Source of the DNA: Conexibacter sp. SYSU D00693
GTDB taxonomy: Bacteria; Actinomycetota; Thermoleophilia; Solirubrobacterales; Solirubrobacteraceae
Direction: 5' to 3'
Length of the DNA: 64,000 nucleotides
NCBI RefSeq assembly: GCF_017084525.1
Contig: NZ_CP070950.1
Location: forward strand, 4,365,420 to 4,429,419
In this document: positions 35,501-43,147 of the stretch, one piece after another
Numbering within the stretch: the first letter of the stretch is position 1
Layout of the letters: each line of letters opens with the position of its first letter
Notes under the pieces: model-generated
Told to the model about the DNA's origin: nothing
Database searches by the model: none
Seen by the model: only the letters and a program-made list of their open reading frames with translations
Program-made: the position numbers and the translations under genes

Positions 35501-35549
35501 GCTCCGCGGTGCGACCGACGAAGACGTCGCTCGTGACACGCTGGGGCAC
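32523..35549 (-). CDS. Large ATP-binding LuxR-family regulator (LAL/MalT-type)
   Basis: 1008 residues from GTG 35549. N-terminal AAA/NACHT-like ATPase with VFVGRTAELAELERALADVL, Walker A GESGVGKS (39-46) and Walker B-like LLLVLDDLHWAD. The centre is a long run of TPR-like helical repeats, and the C-terminal GerE HTH is LTPRELEVLLLVADGRTNRE, IGERLFMAEKTASVHVSRIL. LAL regulators switch on when a ligand and ATP drive assembly. It heads a tight minus-strand group (YdeI, glyoxalase, dehydrogenase), which it may control. The ligand is unknown. Confidence 0.92.
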   Translation of the reverse strand: MPQRVTSDVFVGRTAELAELERALADVLGGKARVALVAGESGVGKSRFATQVRRRAEEAGARALWGDCLELGDGELPYAPIVGALRGLAREGDPVFDELGPARAELARLLPELGVPGDLQIEPLGGSGRGRLFELLLALLDRLGRQQPLLLVLDDLHWADRSTREFLAFLARNLCAERILVLGTYRSDELHRRHPLRPVLAEVERQSNVRRVELQRFTRDELRLALGDILGAPAAEGLVERLWQRSEGVPLFAEELLAAGSDGRGELAGSLRDALMLRVDALPDAAQEALRWVAAGKRVMLEVLQEVSGLDAREVRDGVREAVTHNVLLTHPNGTLSFRHELLREVVADDFLPGEEAELHLVLAEALERRLDGEVCVKPTEAAMIAHHYDQAGERPRALVAAVRAGEAAWDVHAAGEAGDLFERALELWDHVPDAEELLGIDHVELLQRAAVARDDEPARSAELARRALAELDREEEPVRAASLLHRLGRAQWSRGHGEQAFATWDEALDLLPADRPTVLRAKLLARKASSLMLWGSYADADELCQVALRSARAAGSRWAELHALNTRGVCLLALGDPGGAIDTLRAALDGARADGMADQLMRAYINLSDTLLLAGRAEEAHDLLVRGTAEAKELGHHGTWIGFQRAEAAFHLGLWRESDELLPAGSAPRHEGQNRMFFQIRRAELELARGEHDRARERLAQTRESAGQMLEPQWISPIASLLAALHRRERRIDEARDAIDWGLSRLKRGEPGLEDAPRMARILAVGAGVEADAARMARDLGRPGDEAEAAGRAADYAARAIVLAGTRHGRAIPETAAHAAVAEAEAALAGGAPRPELWARAAELWDAMSRPYGVASARWEEAEARLLTGDRAGATEAARTACAVATELGAAWLRDAIEGLARRGRLRLDDGDPAGADGTPGSAAGATAAQPEVPEPATELGLTPRELEVLLLVADGRTNREIGERLFMAEKTASVHVSRILAKLGVRSRTEAAAAAYRLGLVVEPQA

Positions 35550-35602
35550 GCCCCCATCGTCCCACGGCCGGGCAAGGCCCGCCACGGCCCCGCGGTCCTC
35601 GG

Positions 35603-35773
35603 CTAGGCCGGGCGGGGGCGGATGCTCGGACGCCGGGCGCGCACCGGGCGCCACCTGCGGAACCGGTGGAGGCGGGGCACGGCGGAGAGAGAGGCCTGTG
35701 CCGCGCGGGTCCGCTGCGCCCGGCGCACGCTCGCCTCGGCGTCGAGGAGCTCGTTCTGGAGGAGGAAGTGCAT
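35603..35773 (-). CDS. Possible 56-residue basic protein
   Basis: ATG 35773 opens MHFLLQNELLDAEASVRRAQ followed by an Arg-rich tail (RFRRWRPVRARRPSIRPRPA). The opening resembles small Leu/Arg-rich proteins I associate with this group of actinobacteria. A GGAGCA-TCG-TGCTCC inverted repeat (35775-35789) overlaps the ribosome-binding zone. It lies upstream of the LuxR gene on the same strand. It could equally be chance. Confidence 0.4.
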   Translation of the reverse strand: MHFLLQNELLDAEASVRRAQRTRAAQASLSAVPRLHRFRRWRPVRARRPSIRPRPA

Positions 35774-35929
35774 GGGAGCATCGTGCTCCTGAGGGGTGGT
35801 CCTCCACATCGGGTGGGCGAGCCGTCTTGGCGGCCCGCAGACCTCAGTCCTGCGCGCCGACCCCTTACTCACGTCGGGTGCAACCCCTTAGTCCCCCGGC
35901 CGCGCTGATGGCGGCCATCAGCAGGGCTT

Positions 35930-37447
35930 CTACGAGGCGCTCTCCGGCGCTCCGTGACCGCCGCCGCCGGGCGTCTCGAGCCGCAGCGCCTCCCCCGCCG
36001 CGAGCTCGCCGGTGGCCTTGGGCGCCAGCTCCTCCTCCGTCCCGTCGGCGCGCACGAGGACGTTGCGCCCGCGGGCGCCCGGCGCGCCGCCGTCGGCGCC
36101 GGGCGGGGCGTGGCGACGGCGCTCGGTGATGAGGCTGTAGGCCAGCGGCTCGCGCGCCCGCCACTCGCGCACGAGCCCGTCGCCGCCGCGGTGGCGGCCG
36201 TCCCCGCCGCTGCCGCGCCGGCGCTCGAGGCGCACGACGTCGACCGGGAACTCGAGCTCGAAGGCCTCGACCGGGGTGTTGCGGGTGTTGGACATCGCCA
36301 CGTGCACGCCGCTCGGCCCGTCGGCGTCCGGGCATGCGCCCTGGCCGCCGCCGAGCGTCTCGTAGGACGTCCAGTCGTCGGTGCCCAGCGTGATGTTGTT
36401 CATCGTCCCCTGGCCGCAGGCGCGGCCGAAGGCCTGCAGGACGAGGTCGGCCACGCGGCTCGAGGTCTCGACGTTGCCGCCGGCGACCGCCGCGGGCGCG
36501 CGGGCGTCGAGCAGCGTCCCCGGATCGGTCAGGACCTCCACCGGCCGCATGGCGCCGGCCGTCGGCGGGATGTCGGCGTCGGTGAGCACGCGCACCGCGA
36601 AGGCGCAGGCGCTGACCGTCACCGCCCGCGGGCAGTTGAGGTTGCCGGGGTCCTGGCCGGCCGAACCCCGCAGGTCGAGCACCAGGCGGTCGCCGTCGAC
36701 GGTCGCACGCAGGCGCAGCTCGAGGTCCCCGTCGACGCCCTCGAGGACGTCGACGGCCTCGTGGACGCCGTCGGGCAGCGCGGCGAGGCACGCGCGGGTG
36801 CGCCGCTCGCTGTAGTCGAGCACCTCGTCGACGGCGGCCTGCAAGGTCTCGCGGCCGACGCGCGCCGCGAGCTCGCGCAGCCGACCCGCGCCCGTGCGGT
36901 TGGCCGCGAGCTGCGCGCGCAGGTCGGCGCGGCGCTCGGCGGGACCTCGCATCCGCGCGCTGAGCTCCTCGACCGCCGTGGCGTCGAGCACGCGTGGAGC
37001 GATGACGACCCCCTCCTCCTCGAGCGTCCGCGAGTCCGCCGGCATCGAGCCCGGGACCTTCGCGCCGACGTCGGCGTGGTGGGCGCGGCTGGCCGCGAAG
37101 CCCAGCAGGGCGCCGCCGTCCTCGGCCTCGAAGACCGGCGTGACGACCGTGATGTCCGGCAGGTGGGTGCCGCCCCGGTAGGGGTCGTTGAGCACCCACG
37201 AGACGCCGGGACGGTGGTCCTCGCCGAGCACCGCCTCGACCGACGCCGGCATCGCCCCGAGGTGCACGGGGATGTGCTCGGCCTGCATCGCCATCTGCCC
37301 GTCGGGCGCGAAGAGCGCGGTCGAGCAGTCGCGGCGCTCCTTGATGTTCGCCGAGTGCGCGCTGCGCACGAGCACCGCGCCGGCCTCCTCGCACGCGGCG
37401 CGCAGCGCCCCGAGGACGACCTGCAGCTCGATGGCGTCGATGCTCAC
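35930..37447 (-). CDS. hyuB: Hydantoinase B / N-methylhydantoinase / acetone carboxylase-type beta subunit
   Basis: 505 residues from GTG 37447, overlapping the HyuA stop (GTGA). LQVVLGALRAACEEAGAVLV, RSAHSANIKERRDCSTALFA, WVLNDPYRGGTHLPDITVVT and TMNNITLG are standard HyuB motifs. With HyuA it forms an ATP-dependent hydantoinase or 5-oxoprolinase-like complex. Near residues 430-445 there is a Gly/Arg/Asp-rich insertion. Substrate class (hydantoin, oxoproline, other cyclic amide) is not readable. Confidence 0.93.
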   Translation of the reverse strand: MSIDAIELQVVLGALRAACEEAGAVLVRSAHSANIKERRDCSTALFAPDGQMAMQAEHIPVHLGAMPASVEAVLGEDHRPGVSWVLNDPYRGGTHLPDITVVTPVFEAEDGGALLGFAASRAHHADVGAKVPGSMPADSRTLEEEGVVIAPRVLDATAVEELSARMRGPAERRADLRAQLAANRTGAGRLRELAARVGRETLQAAVDEVLDYSERRTRACLAALPDGVHEAVDVLEGVDGDLELRLRATVDGDRLVLDLRGSAGQDPGNLNCPRAVTVSACAFAVRVLTDADIPPTAGAMRPVEVLTDPGTLLDARAPAAVAGGNVETSSRVADLVLQAFGRACGQGTMNNITLGTDDWTSYETLGGGQGACPDADGPSGVHVAMSNTRNTPVEAFELEFPVDVVRLERRRGSGGDGRHRGGDGLVREWRAREPLAYSLITERRRHAPPGADGGAPGARGRNVLVRADGTEEELAPKATGELAAGEALRLETPGGGGHGAPESAS

Positions 37448-39339
37448 CGGCGGTCCTCCAGCACGAGCGTCCCGGTCGGGTCGTAGCGGGCGTGCCAGCC
37501 TTCGGGGACCCAGACGGTCGAGCCGCGCAGGGCCAGGGCGAGCGGGCCGCCGCCGGGGGCGTCCTGCTCCGGCGCGTCCCAGCCGACCTCGGGGCCGGGC
37601 AGGGCGGCGCGCACCCGGACGGTGACGACCTCCACCTCGCCGTCGTCGTCGCGGTAGCCGTAGCGGGCCTCGTGCTCGGCGGCGAAGGCCTCGCGGACCT
37701 CCGCGGCGTCGGGCCCGCAGCGGACGGCGAGCTCGTGGGACTGGCCGGCGTAGCGGACCTCCCACGTCGTCGTGAGGGCCGCGTGCTCGTCGCCCAGCTG
37801 TGCGCGGGCCTGGGCGCCGACGTCCTCGAGCGCCGCCCGCAGGGCGGCGTCGTCGAGCGCCTCCCCGCGCAGCAGGACGGTGCGCTGGGCGTCGGCGCGG
37901 CGGTCGGCGGCGGCGAGGCCGAGCGCGCTGAGCACGCCGGAGGCCGCCGGGACCAGGACGCGCCGGACGCCGAGCTCCTGCGCGACGTGCGCGGCGTGCA
38001 GCGGGCCCGCGCCGCCGAAGGCCAGCAGCGCGAACCCCCGCGGGTCGACGCCGCGCTGCACCGTCATGACGCGCAGCGCGCGGACCATCTCGGCGTCGGC
38101 GACGCGGACGATCCCGGCGGCGCAGGCCTCGACGTCGAGGTCGAGCTGCTCGGCCAGGCCGGCGACCGCGGCGTGCGCGGCGTCGCGGTCGAGCCGCACC
38201 CCGGAGAGCGCGGCGTCCGGGTCCAGCCGGCCGAGCAGGAGGTTCGCGTCGGTGACCGTCGGCTCGGTCCCCCCGCGGCCGTAGCACGCGGGTCCCGGGT
38301 CGGCCCCGGCGCTGCGCGGGCCGACGCGCAGCGCGCCCCCCGGGTCCCGCCAGGCGATCGAGCCGCCGCCGGCACCGACGGTGTGGATGTCGACCATCGG
38401 CAGCGCGAGCGGCCGGTCGCCGACCTCCCGGCCCGCGGTCTCGCGCACCTGGCCGTCCTCGACGACGCACACGTCGCACGACGTCCCGCCCATGTCGAAG
38501 CACAGCAGGTCGGGCTCGCCCAGGCGCTCGCTGAGCAGCGCGGCGGCGGCCGCGCCGCCGGCGGGACCGCTGAGGACGGTGAGGGCGGCGTGGCCCGCCG
38601 CGGTCGCCGAGCTCGTCAGCCCGCCGCTGGACTGCATGATCGACGGCTCGGGCAGTCCGGCGCCCGCGGCGCGTTCGCCCAGCCGGCGCAGGTAGGCGGC
38701 CAGCAGGGGGGAGAGCGCGGCGTCGACCTCGGTGGTCACGCCGCGCTCGACCTCGCGGAACGTCGCGGTGACCTCGTGGGAGAGCGAGACGTGGACGCCG
38801 TCGCCCAGCCGCTCGCGCAGCGCCGCGCCGAGGCGCTGCTCGTGCTCGGGGTGGCGGTAGCCGTGCAGCAGGACGACGGCGACGGCCTCGGGCTCCAGCG
38901 CCGCCACCGCCCCGGCGACCGCGCGGGCACCGTCGTCGTCGAGCGCGCGGCGCACGCCCTCGGGGCCCGTGCGCTCGGGCGCGGCCACCCGCAGCTCGGC
39001 GGGCACGAGCGGCGCGGGACCCGCGACGCACAGCCGGTACAGCTCGGGCCGCGCCTGGCGGCCGAGCTCGAGGACGTCGGTGAAGCCCTCGGTGGCGACG
39101 AGGGCGGTGCGGGCGCCGCGGCCCTCGAGCAGCGCGTTGGTCGCCACGGTCATGCCGTGGGCGAAGGCCTCGACGGCGCCGGCGTCCCGGCCGGCCTCGG
39201 CGAGGGCGAGCTCGACGGCGGCGAGGACGCCCTCGGACTGGTCGTGGGGCGTGGTCGGCGCCTTGGCCGTGACGACCCGGCCGCCGTCGACGAGGACGGC
39301 GTCCGTGAACGTGCCTCCCACGTCGACGCCCAGCAACAC
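37444..39339 (-). CDS. hyuA: Hydantoinase A / oxoprolinase alpha subunit
   Basis: 631 residues from GTG 39339. The actin-like ATPase start LLGVDVGGTFTDAVLVDGGR, the MTVATNALLEGRGARTALVA motif and FDMGGTSCDVCVVEDG are intact. GGVTSSATAAGHAAL-type signals, VGAGGGSIAW and the LAFGGAGPLHA motif follow. It hydrolyses ATP to drive cyclic-amide opening together with HyuB. First gene of a two-gene operon; no permease or racemase gene is adjacent. Confidence 0.94.
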   Translation of the reverse strand: MLLGVDVGGTFTDAVLVDGGRVVTAKAPTTPHDQSEGVLAAVELALAEAGRDAGAVEAFAHGMTVATNALLEGRGARTALVATEGFTDVLELGRQARPELYRLCVAGPAPLVPAELRVAAPERTGPEGVRRALDDDGARAVAGAVAALEPEAVAVVLLHGYRHPEHEQRLGAALRERLGDGVHVSLSHEVTATFREVERGVTTEVDAALSPLLAAYLRRLGERAAGAGLPEPSIMQSSGGLTSSATAAGHAALTVLSGPAGGAAAAALLSERLGEPDLLCFDMGGTSCDVCVVEDGQVRETAGREVGDRPLALPMVDIHTVGAGGGSIAWRDPGGALRVGPRSAGADPGPACYGRGGTEPTVTDANLLLGRLDPDAALSGVRLDRDAAHAAVAGLAEQLDLDVEACAAGIVRVADAEMVRALRVMTVQRGVDPRGFALLAFGGAGPLHAAHVAQELGVRRVLVPAASGVLSALGLAAADRRADAQRTVLLRGEALDDAALRAALEDVGAQARAQLGDEHAALTTTWEVRYAGQSHELAVRCGPDAAEVREAFAAEHEARYGYRDDDGEVEVVTVRVRAALPGPEVGWDAPEQDAPGGGPLALALRGSTVWVPEGWHARYDPTGTLVLEDRR

Positions 39340-39396
39340 GGCCGGGAGTCAAGCACCCCCGGCCGCGAAGCCCTCCTCCGCAGGTGTCGGCGCGCG

Positions 39397-39831
39397 CTAG
39401 GCCGCGAGCGCCATCTCCGCCGCGATCTCCCGCTCCTCGGTCTCGGCGAGGTGCTGGTGCGACGGGCAGTAGCCGTTGTGCGGCAGCGGCATGCGCTGGC
39501 AGGCCGTCCCGCGACGCGTCGTGGCGCGGCACTGGAGCGGGTTGCCGTTGGCGTCGAAGCCGTTGCGCGGCTGCGTCAGCAAGAACTGGTCGGCGGCCGC
39601 CACGTACGTGCTGATGACCTGCCAGACCCGCGCCTGGCTCGCCATCGGGAAGTACTGGCGGACGTCGTTGAACAGCGTCCGTGCCGGACGGGCGAAGTAG
39701 TGCCGGTCGCCGGCGAGACGCTCGATCGTGCGCTCGCAGGAGCAGAGCACCGCCTGGTGCGCCTCACGCCCGTGAACGCCGTCGATGTCCCCCGCCAGCT
39801 CGCGGTAGATCGCCCTCGAGAACTGGTACAT
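39397..39831 (-). CDS. Unknown protein with C-terminal Cys3His motif
   Basis: 144 residues with a good SD (GGAGGAGGG) before the ATG. The first ~85 residues are helical (YQFSRAIYRELAGDIDGVHG, LFNDVRQYFPMASQARVWQV). Then CRATTRRGTACQRMPLPHNG and YCPSHQH give a C-x9-C-x10-C-x2-H pattern (Cys101, Cys111, Cys122, His125). This resembles a short zinc-like motif (GxxC...CxxH) found at the ends of some phage and chromosomal hypothetical proteins. No enzyme signature. An imperfect palindrome GCGAA-N7-TTCGC (39907-39923) lies upstream. Confidence 0.72.
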   Translation of the reverse strand: MYQFSRAIYRELAGDIDGVHGREAHQAVLCSCERTIERLAGDRHYFARPARTLFNDVRQYFPMASQARVWQVISTYVAAADQFLLTQPRNGFDANGNPLQCRATTRRGTACQRMPLPHNGYCPSHQHLAETEEREIAAEMALAA

Positions 39832-39987
39832 AGACCCTGGTCCCTCCTCCGTAGGTCCCGTGTGAGGGGCGGCATGGTCGCCTCCCTCTGTGAAGGCTCA
39901 AACGGTGCGAAGATTGAGTTCGCGTTAAGCGGACCCGGATCTTGGTCCAGTGTCGCGGCCTGGAGGGTAGGCCGCCGCGTCCGGGGC

Positions 39988-41442
39988 TCAGGCCCAGCGC
40001 TCGAAGGCGGCGTGGCCGTTGCGCACGACGGTGTGGTGGCCGTCCAGCGCGGGGTCCGTCTCTGGGAAGTCGCTGCGACGGTGGGCGCCGCGCGACTCCT
40101 CACGCAGGATGGCGCATGCCGCGACGAGGCGCGCCAGTGGGTGCGGGTCGTCCGTCAGCCGCTGGAGGCCTTCGCGCTCGCGCTCGATCCCGGCGTGGTG
40201 CCACAGCGCCTGGCGGGTCTCCCAGCTCGGGACCTCGATCGCCGTCTCCGTGGGCGGCGCGGTGTCCGGCTGGCCCGTCGGCTCGTCGAGGCCGGCGAGC
40301 GCGGCGCGCTTGCCCAGGACGAAGCACTCGGTGAGCGAGTTCGAGGCGAGGCGGTTCGCCCCGTGCAGCCCCGTGCAGGCGCTCTCACCGACGGCGTAGA
40401 GGCCGGGGACGGTGCTGCCGCCGTCGAGGTCGCAGACCACGCCGCCCATCACGTAGTGCGAGGCGGGGGCGACGGGGACGAGCTCCGTGGCGGGGTCCAG
40501 GCCGCTGTCGCGCAGGGCGCCGACGACGTTGGGGAACTTCAGCGGGTCGACCTCGCGCATGTCGAGCAGGACGTGGGTCGTCCCCTGCTCGCGCATCGTG
40601 CCCGCGATCGCGCGGGCGACCTCGTCGCGAGGCGCGAGCTCCTCGACGAAGCGCTCGCCGTGGGCGTCGTGCAGCGTCGCGCCCTCGCCGCGGATGGCCT
40701 CGGTCACGAGGAAGCCCTCACGGCCGGGGATGCCCGTGACGGCGGTGGGGTGGAACTGCACGAACTCGAGGTCGGCGAGCGCGGCGCCCGCCTCGCGCGC
40801 GAGCTGCAGGCCGATGCCGAGGCTGCCCGGCGGGTTCGTCGTCCGGGACCAGAGCGCGGCGGCGCCGCCGGTGGCGAGGATCGTCGCGCGGGCCTGGACG
40901 GCGCGGCCGTCCTCGAGCGCGACGCCGAAGCAGCGCCCGTCGGCGGTCCAGGCGGCCGAGGCGCGCGAGCCCTCGAGCACGGTGATGCGGCGGTCCTCGG
41001 CGACGATGGCGCTGAGGTCGCGCACGACGCGCCGGCCCGTGGCACTGCCGCCGGCGTGCACGACGCGGCGGACCGTGTGGCCGCCCTCGAGCCCGAGGGA
41101 GAGGCGGCCGCGACGGTCGGCGTCGAAGCGCACGCCGAGCGCCTCGAGGTCGCGGACGACGTGCGGCGCCTCGCGGCACAGGAGGTTCGCGGCGGTGCGC
41201 CGGACGATCCCGCGTCCCGCGCGCTCGGTGTCCTTGCGGTGCAGGTCGGCGGAGTCCTCGACGGCGAGCGCGGCGGCGATGCCGCCCTGGGCCCAGTAGC
41301 TCGCGGTCTGCGCCAGGGGGGTGGCGGAGACGAGCACGACCTGCGCGCCCTGCTGGGCCGCGGTGAGCGCCGCGTAGAGGCCGGCCGCGCCGGCGCCGAC
41401 GACGCACACGTCGGCCTGCAGGACAGTGGGACCCGCCGCCAT
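39988..41442 (-). CDS. nadB: L-aspartate oxidase NadB
   Basis: 484 residues. FAD-binding start DVCVVGAGAAGLYAALTAAQ, the QGGIAAAL motif, LEFVQFHPTAV, VTEAIRGEGA and GLHGANRLASNSLTECFVLG are the conserved flavoprotein signatures of NadB. The catalytic His/Arg region (APASHYVMGGVVCD) is present. It oxidises L-aspartate to iminoaspartate, the first step of de novo NAD synthesis. nadA and nadC, usually adjacent, are not in the window. Divergent from the deacetylase gene with only 20 bases between starts. Confidence 0.95.
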   Translation of the reverse strand: MAAGPTVLQADVCVVGAGAAGLYAALTAAQQGAQVVLVSATPLAQTASYWAQGGIAAALAVEDSADLHRKDTERAGRGIVRRTAANLLCREAPHVVRDLEALGVRFDADRRGRLSLGLEGGHTVRRVVHAGGSATGRRVVRDLSAIVAEDRRITVLEGSRASAAWTADGRCFGVALEDGRAVQARATILATGGAAALWSRTTNPPGSLGIGLQLAREAGAALADLEFVQFHPTAVTGIPGREGFLVTEAIRGEGATLHDAHGERFVEELAPRDEVARAIAGTMREQGTTHVLLDMREVDPLKFPNVVGALRDSGLDPATELVPVAPASHYVMGGVVCDLDGGSTVPGLYAVGESACTGLHGANRLASNSLTECFVLGKRAALAGLDEPTGQPDTAPPTETAIEVPSWETRQALWHHAGIEREREGLQRLTDDPHPLARLVAACAILREESRGAHRRSDFPETDPALDGHHTVVRNGHAAFERWA

Positions 41443-41450
41443 CGGCGGGA

Positions 41451-41457
41451 TACCGTA
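41451..41457. promoter_or_regulatory. Overlapping divergent -10 boxes for nadB and the deacetylase gene
   Basis: The heptamer TACCGTA reads TACCGT on the plus strand (6 bases before GTG 41463) and TACGGT on the minus strand (9 bases before ATG 41442). Both promoters would share the same DNA and be mutually exclusive. Confidence 0.5.
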
Positions 41458-41462
41458 GCCGC

Positions 41463-42485
41463 GTGGCGCCGCCCGTCCTGTTCTCGCACCCGTCGTCGCT
41501 CGAGCACGACCCGGGCCCGCACCCCGAGCGCCCCGAGCGGATCACCGCGGTGATGGACGCGCTCGAGGCGCGCGGCTGGCTGGGCTTCGAGCGCCGCGAG
41601 TCCCCGGCCTGCGACCTCGAGCTCATCGAGCGGGTGCACCCGCGCCGGCACGTCCTGGGCATCCAGGAGCTGTGCGCGATCGGCGGCGGGGCGATCGACA
41701 TGGACACCGTCGTCAGCGAGGGCTCGTGGCACGCCGCGGTCCACGGCTCCGGCGGGGCGGTGGCGATGGTCGACGCGCTGCTGGGGGAGGGCGCGCCGGC
41801 GGGGGCCGCGATCCACCGGCCCCCCGGCCACCACGCCGAGCCGGCGCGCGCCATGGGCTTCTGCCTCTTCAACCACGTCGCGGTGGCGGCGCAGCGGGCG
41901 CTGGACGCGCACGGCGTGTCGCGGGTGCTGGTCCTCGACTGGGACGTCCACCACGGCAACGGGACCGACGCGATCTTCCGCGCGCGCGACGACGTGCTCT
42001 TCGTGTCGATCCACCAGTCGCCGCTGTACCCGGGGACCGGCGGGGCGGGGGAGCGCGGCGTCGGCGACGGCGCGGGCTACACGCTCAACGTCCCGGTCCC
42101 GGGCGGCTCGGGCGACGAGACCTTCTGCTCGGTCGTCGAGCACGCGGTCGTGCCTCTCGCGCGCGCGTACGCGCCCGAGCTGGTGCTGGTGAGCGCCGGG
42201 TTCGACGCCCACGCGGACGACCCGCTGGCGGGGTGCCGGGTGACCGACGGCGGGTTCGCCGCGATGGCGGGGTCCGTGACGCGCCTGGCGGTGGAGCTCG
42301 ACGTCCCGGTCGGGTTCGTGCTCGAGGGCGGCTACGAGCTGGGGGCGCTGGCGCGGGGGTGCTGCGAGGCGCTGGCCGTGCTGGGCGGTGCGGCGGCGGC
42401 GCCGGCCGTGGACGGGCTGGCCGTGCACCCGCTCGCGGAGGAGGCGTTGGCGCGGTTGCGCGAGGGCGGGCCGCTGGCGGTCTGA
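41463..42485 (+). CDS. AcuC/HDAC-family deacetylase
   Basis: 340 residues from GTG 41463. Class-II-like arginase/deacetylase fold: HPERPERITAVMDAL, RPPGHHAEPARAMGFCLFNH, VLDWDVHHGNGTDAIF, SIHQSPLYPGTG and SAGFDAHADDPLAG. Both catalytic His residues and the zinc-binding Asp/His/Asp set are present. It could deacetylate acetyl-lysine (acetyl-CoA synthetase control), polyamines or other amides. It shares a compressed divergent promoter with nadB. Confidence 0.93.
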   Translation: MAPPVLFSHPSSLEHDPGPHPERPERITAVMDALEARGWLGFERRESPACDLELIERVHPRRHVLGIQELCAIGGGAIDMDTVVSEGSWHAAVHGSGGAVAMVDALLGEGAPAGAAIHRPPGHHAEPARAMGFCLFNHVAVAAQRALDAHGVSRVLVLDWDVHHGNGTDAIFRARDDVLFVSIHQSPLYPGTGGAGERGVGDGAGYTLNVPVPGGSGDETFCSVVEHAVVPLARAYAPELVLVSAGFDAHADDPLAGCRVTDGGFAAMAGSVTRLAVELDVPVGFVLEGGYELGALARGCCEALAVLGGAAAAPAVDGLAVHPLAEEALARLREGGPLAV

Positions 42486-42491
42486 GGAGCT

Positions 42492-42534
42492 GCGTGACAC
42501 CTCGTGCATGCAGGGCATGCACGAGGCGTCACGC
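42492..42534. terminator. Long near-perfect hairpin between convergent genes
   Basis: GCGTGAC / GTCACGC outer arms, one A/C mismatch, then 12-bp arms CCTCGTGCATGC / GCATGCACGAGG around AGG. It starts 6 bases after the deacetylase stop; wider arms GAGCTGCG (42487-42494) and CGCAGCTC (42542-42549) extend it. There is no T-run; probably a bidirectional transcript end. Confidence 0.6.
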
Positions 42535-42547
42535 ACGCGAGCGCAGC

Positions 42548-43147
42548 TCAGGGGTCGATGATCACCGGGACGTCAGAGCCCTCGGTGATCGTCCGGGGCT
42601 GCTCGGCCCCGGTCGCGCCCGGGACCGTCGTCCCGCCCTGCGGCATGGTCGACCCAGGCGCGGCGCCCGGGGTCGTCGTTCCCGGCACGGGCGCCGTCGT
42701 CCCCGGCACCCCCGGCGCGGTGGTCGGCGGCACGCCGGTCGTCGGCGTCCCCGGCAGCGACGGGACGTTCGTCTGCGTCACGCCCGGCTCGCCGGTCGCG
42801 CCCGGCGGGATCGCCTGGGTGCCGGTGCCGGCGGCGGTCGTCTGCGTCGACGGCGCGGTGATCGGTCCGTCGTCGTCGGTCAGGGCGGTGAAGGCGATGG
42901 CCAGCGCGAGGCCGGCGAGCGCCGCGACGGTCGCGACGGCGGCGACGGGCAGGCGCCAGTTCGGCGTCTGGGCGAGGCGCGTGCGGGCCGGTGCGCCGCA
43001 CTGCAGGCACCAGTCCTGCTCGGGCGCGACGGTCGCGCCGCAGCGCGGGCAGCGCAGCTCGGCGGGCTGCGGACCGGCGGGGTGCCCCGTGCCGGGCTGC
43101 TCGCCGGAGGGCGGCTGGCCGCCGGGCGGCGGAGGCGTCGCGCTCAC
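42548..43147 (-). CDS. Zinc-ribbon membrane protein with Pro/Thr-rich outer domain
   Basis: 199 residues from GTG 43147, overlapping the upstream stop (GTGA). A cytoplasmic zinc ribbon (CPRCGATVAPEQDWCLQCG) is followed by one membrane helix (VAAVATVAALAGLALAIAFT) and a ~90-residue Pro/Thr/Gly-rich segment rich in GTT and PGTT repeats, then a short end TITEGSDVPVIID. The topology implies ribbon inside, stalk outside. Encoded in tandem with another zinc-ribbon protein, suggesting a joint envelope-related role. Function unknown. Confidence 0.75.
   Translation of the reverse strand: MSATPPPPGGQPPSGEQPGTGHPAGPQPAELRCPRCGATVAPEQDWCLQCGAPARTRLAQTPNWRLPVAAVATVAALAGLALAIAFTALTDDDGPITAPSTQTTAAGTGTQAIPPGATGEPGVTQTNVPSLPGTPTTGVPPTTAPGVPGTTAPVPGTTTPGAAPGSTMPQGGTTVPGATGAEQPRTITEGSDVPVIIDP

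Noticed and set aside
35603..35872. 89-residue version of the small protein
   Set aside because: The first 33 residues span the probable leader and a hairpin; the internal ATG at 35773 gives a more protein-like start, and even that is uncertain.
37492..41553. A 1353-codon plus-strand open frame
   Set aside because: It lies antisense to hyuA, the Zn-motif gene and nadB, all of which have intact family motifs; the long frame is a GC artefact.
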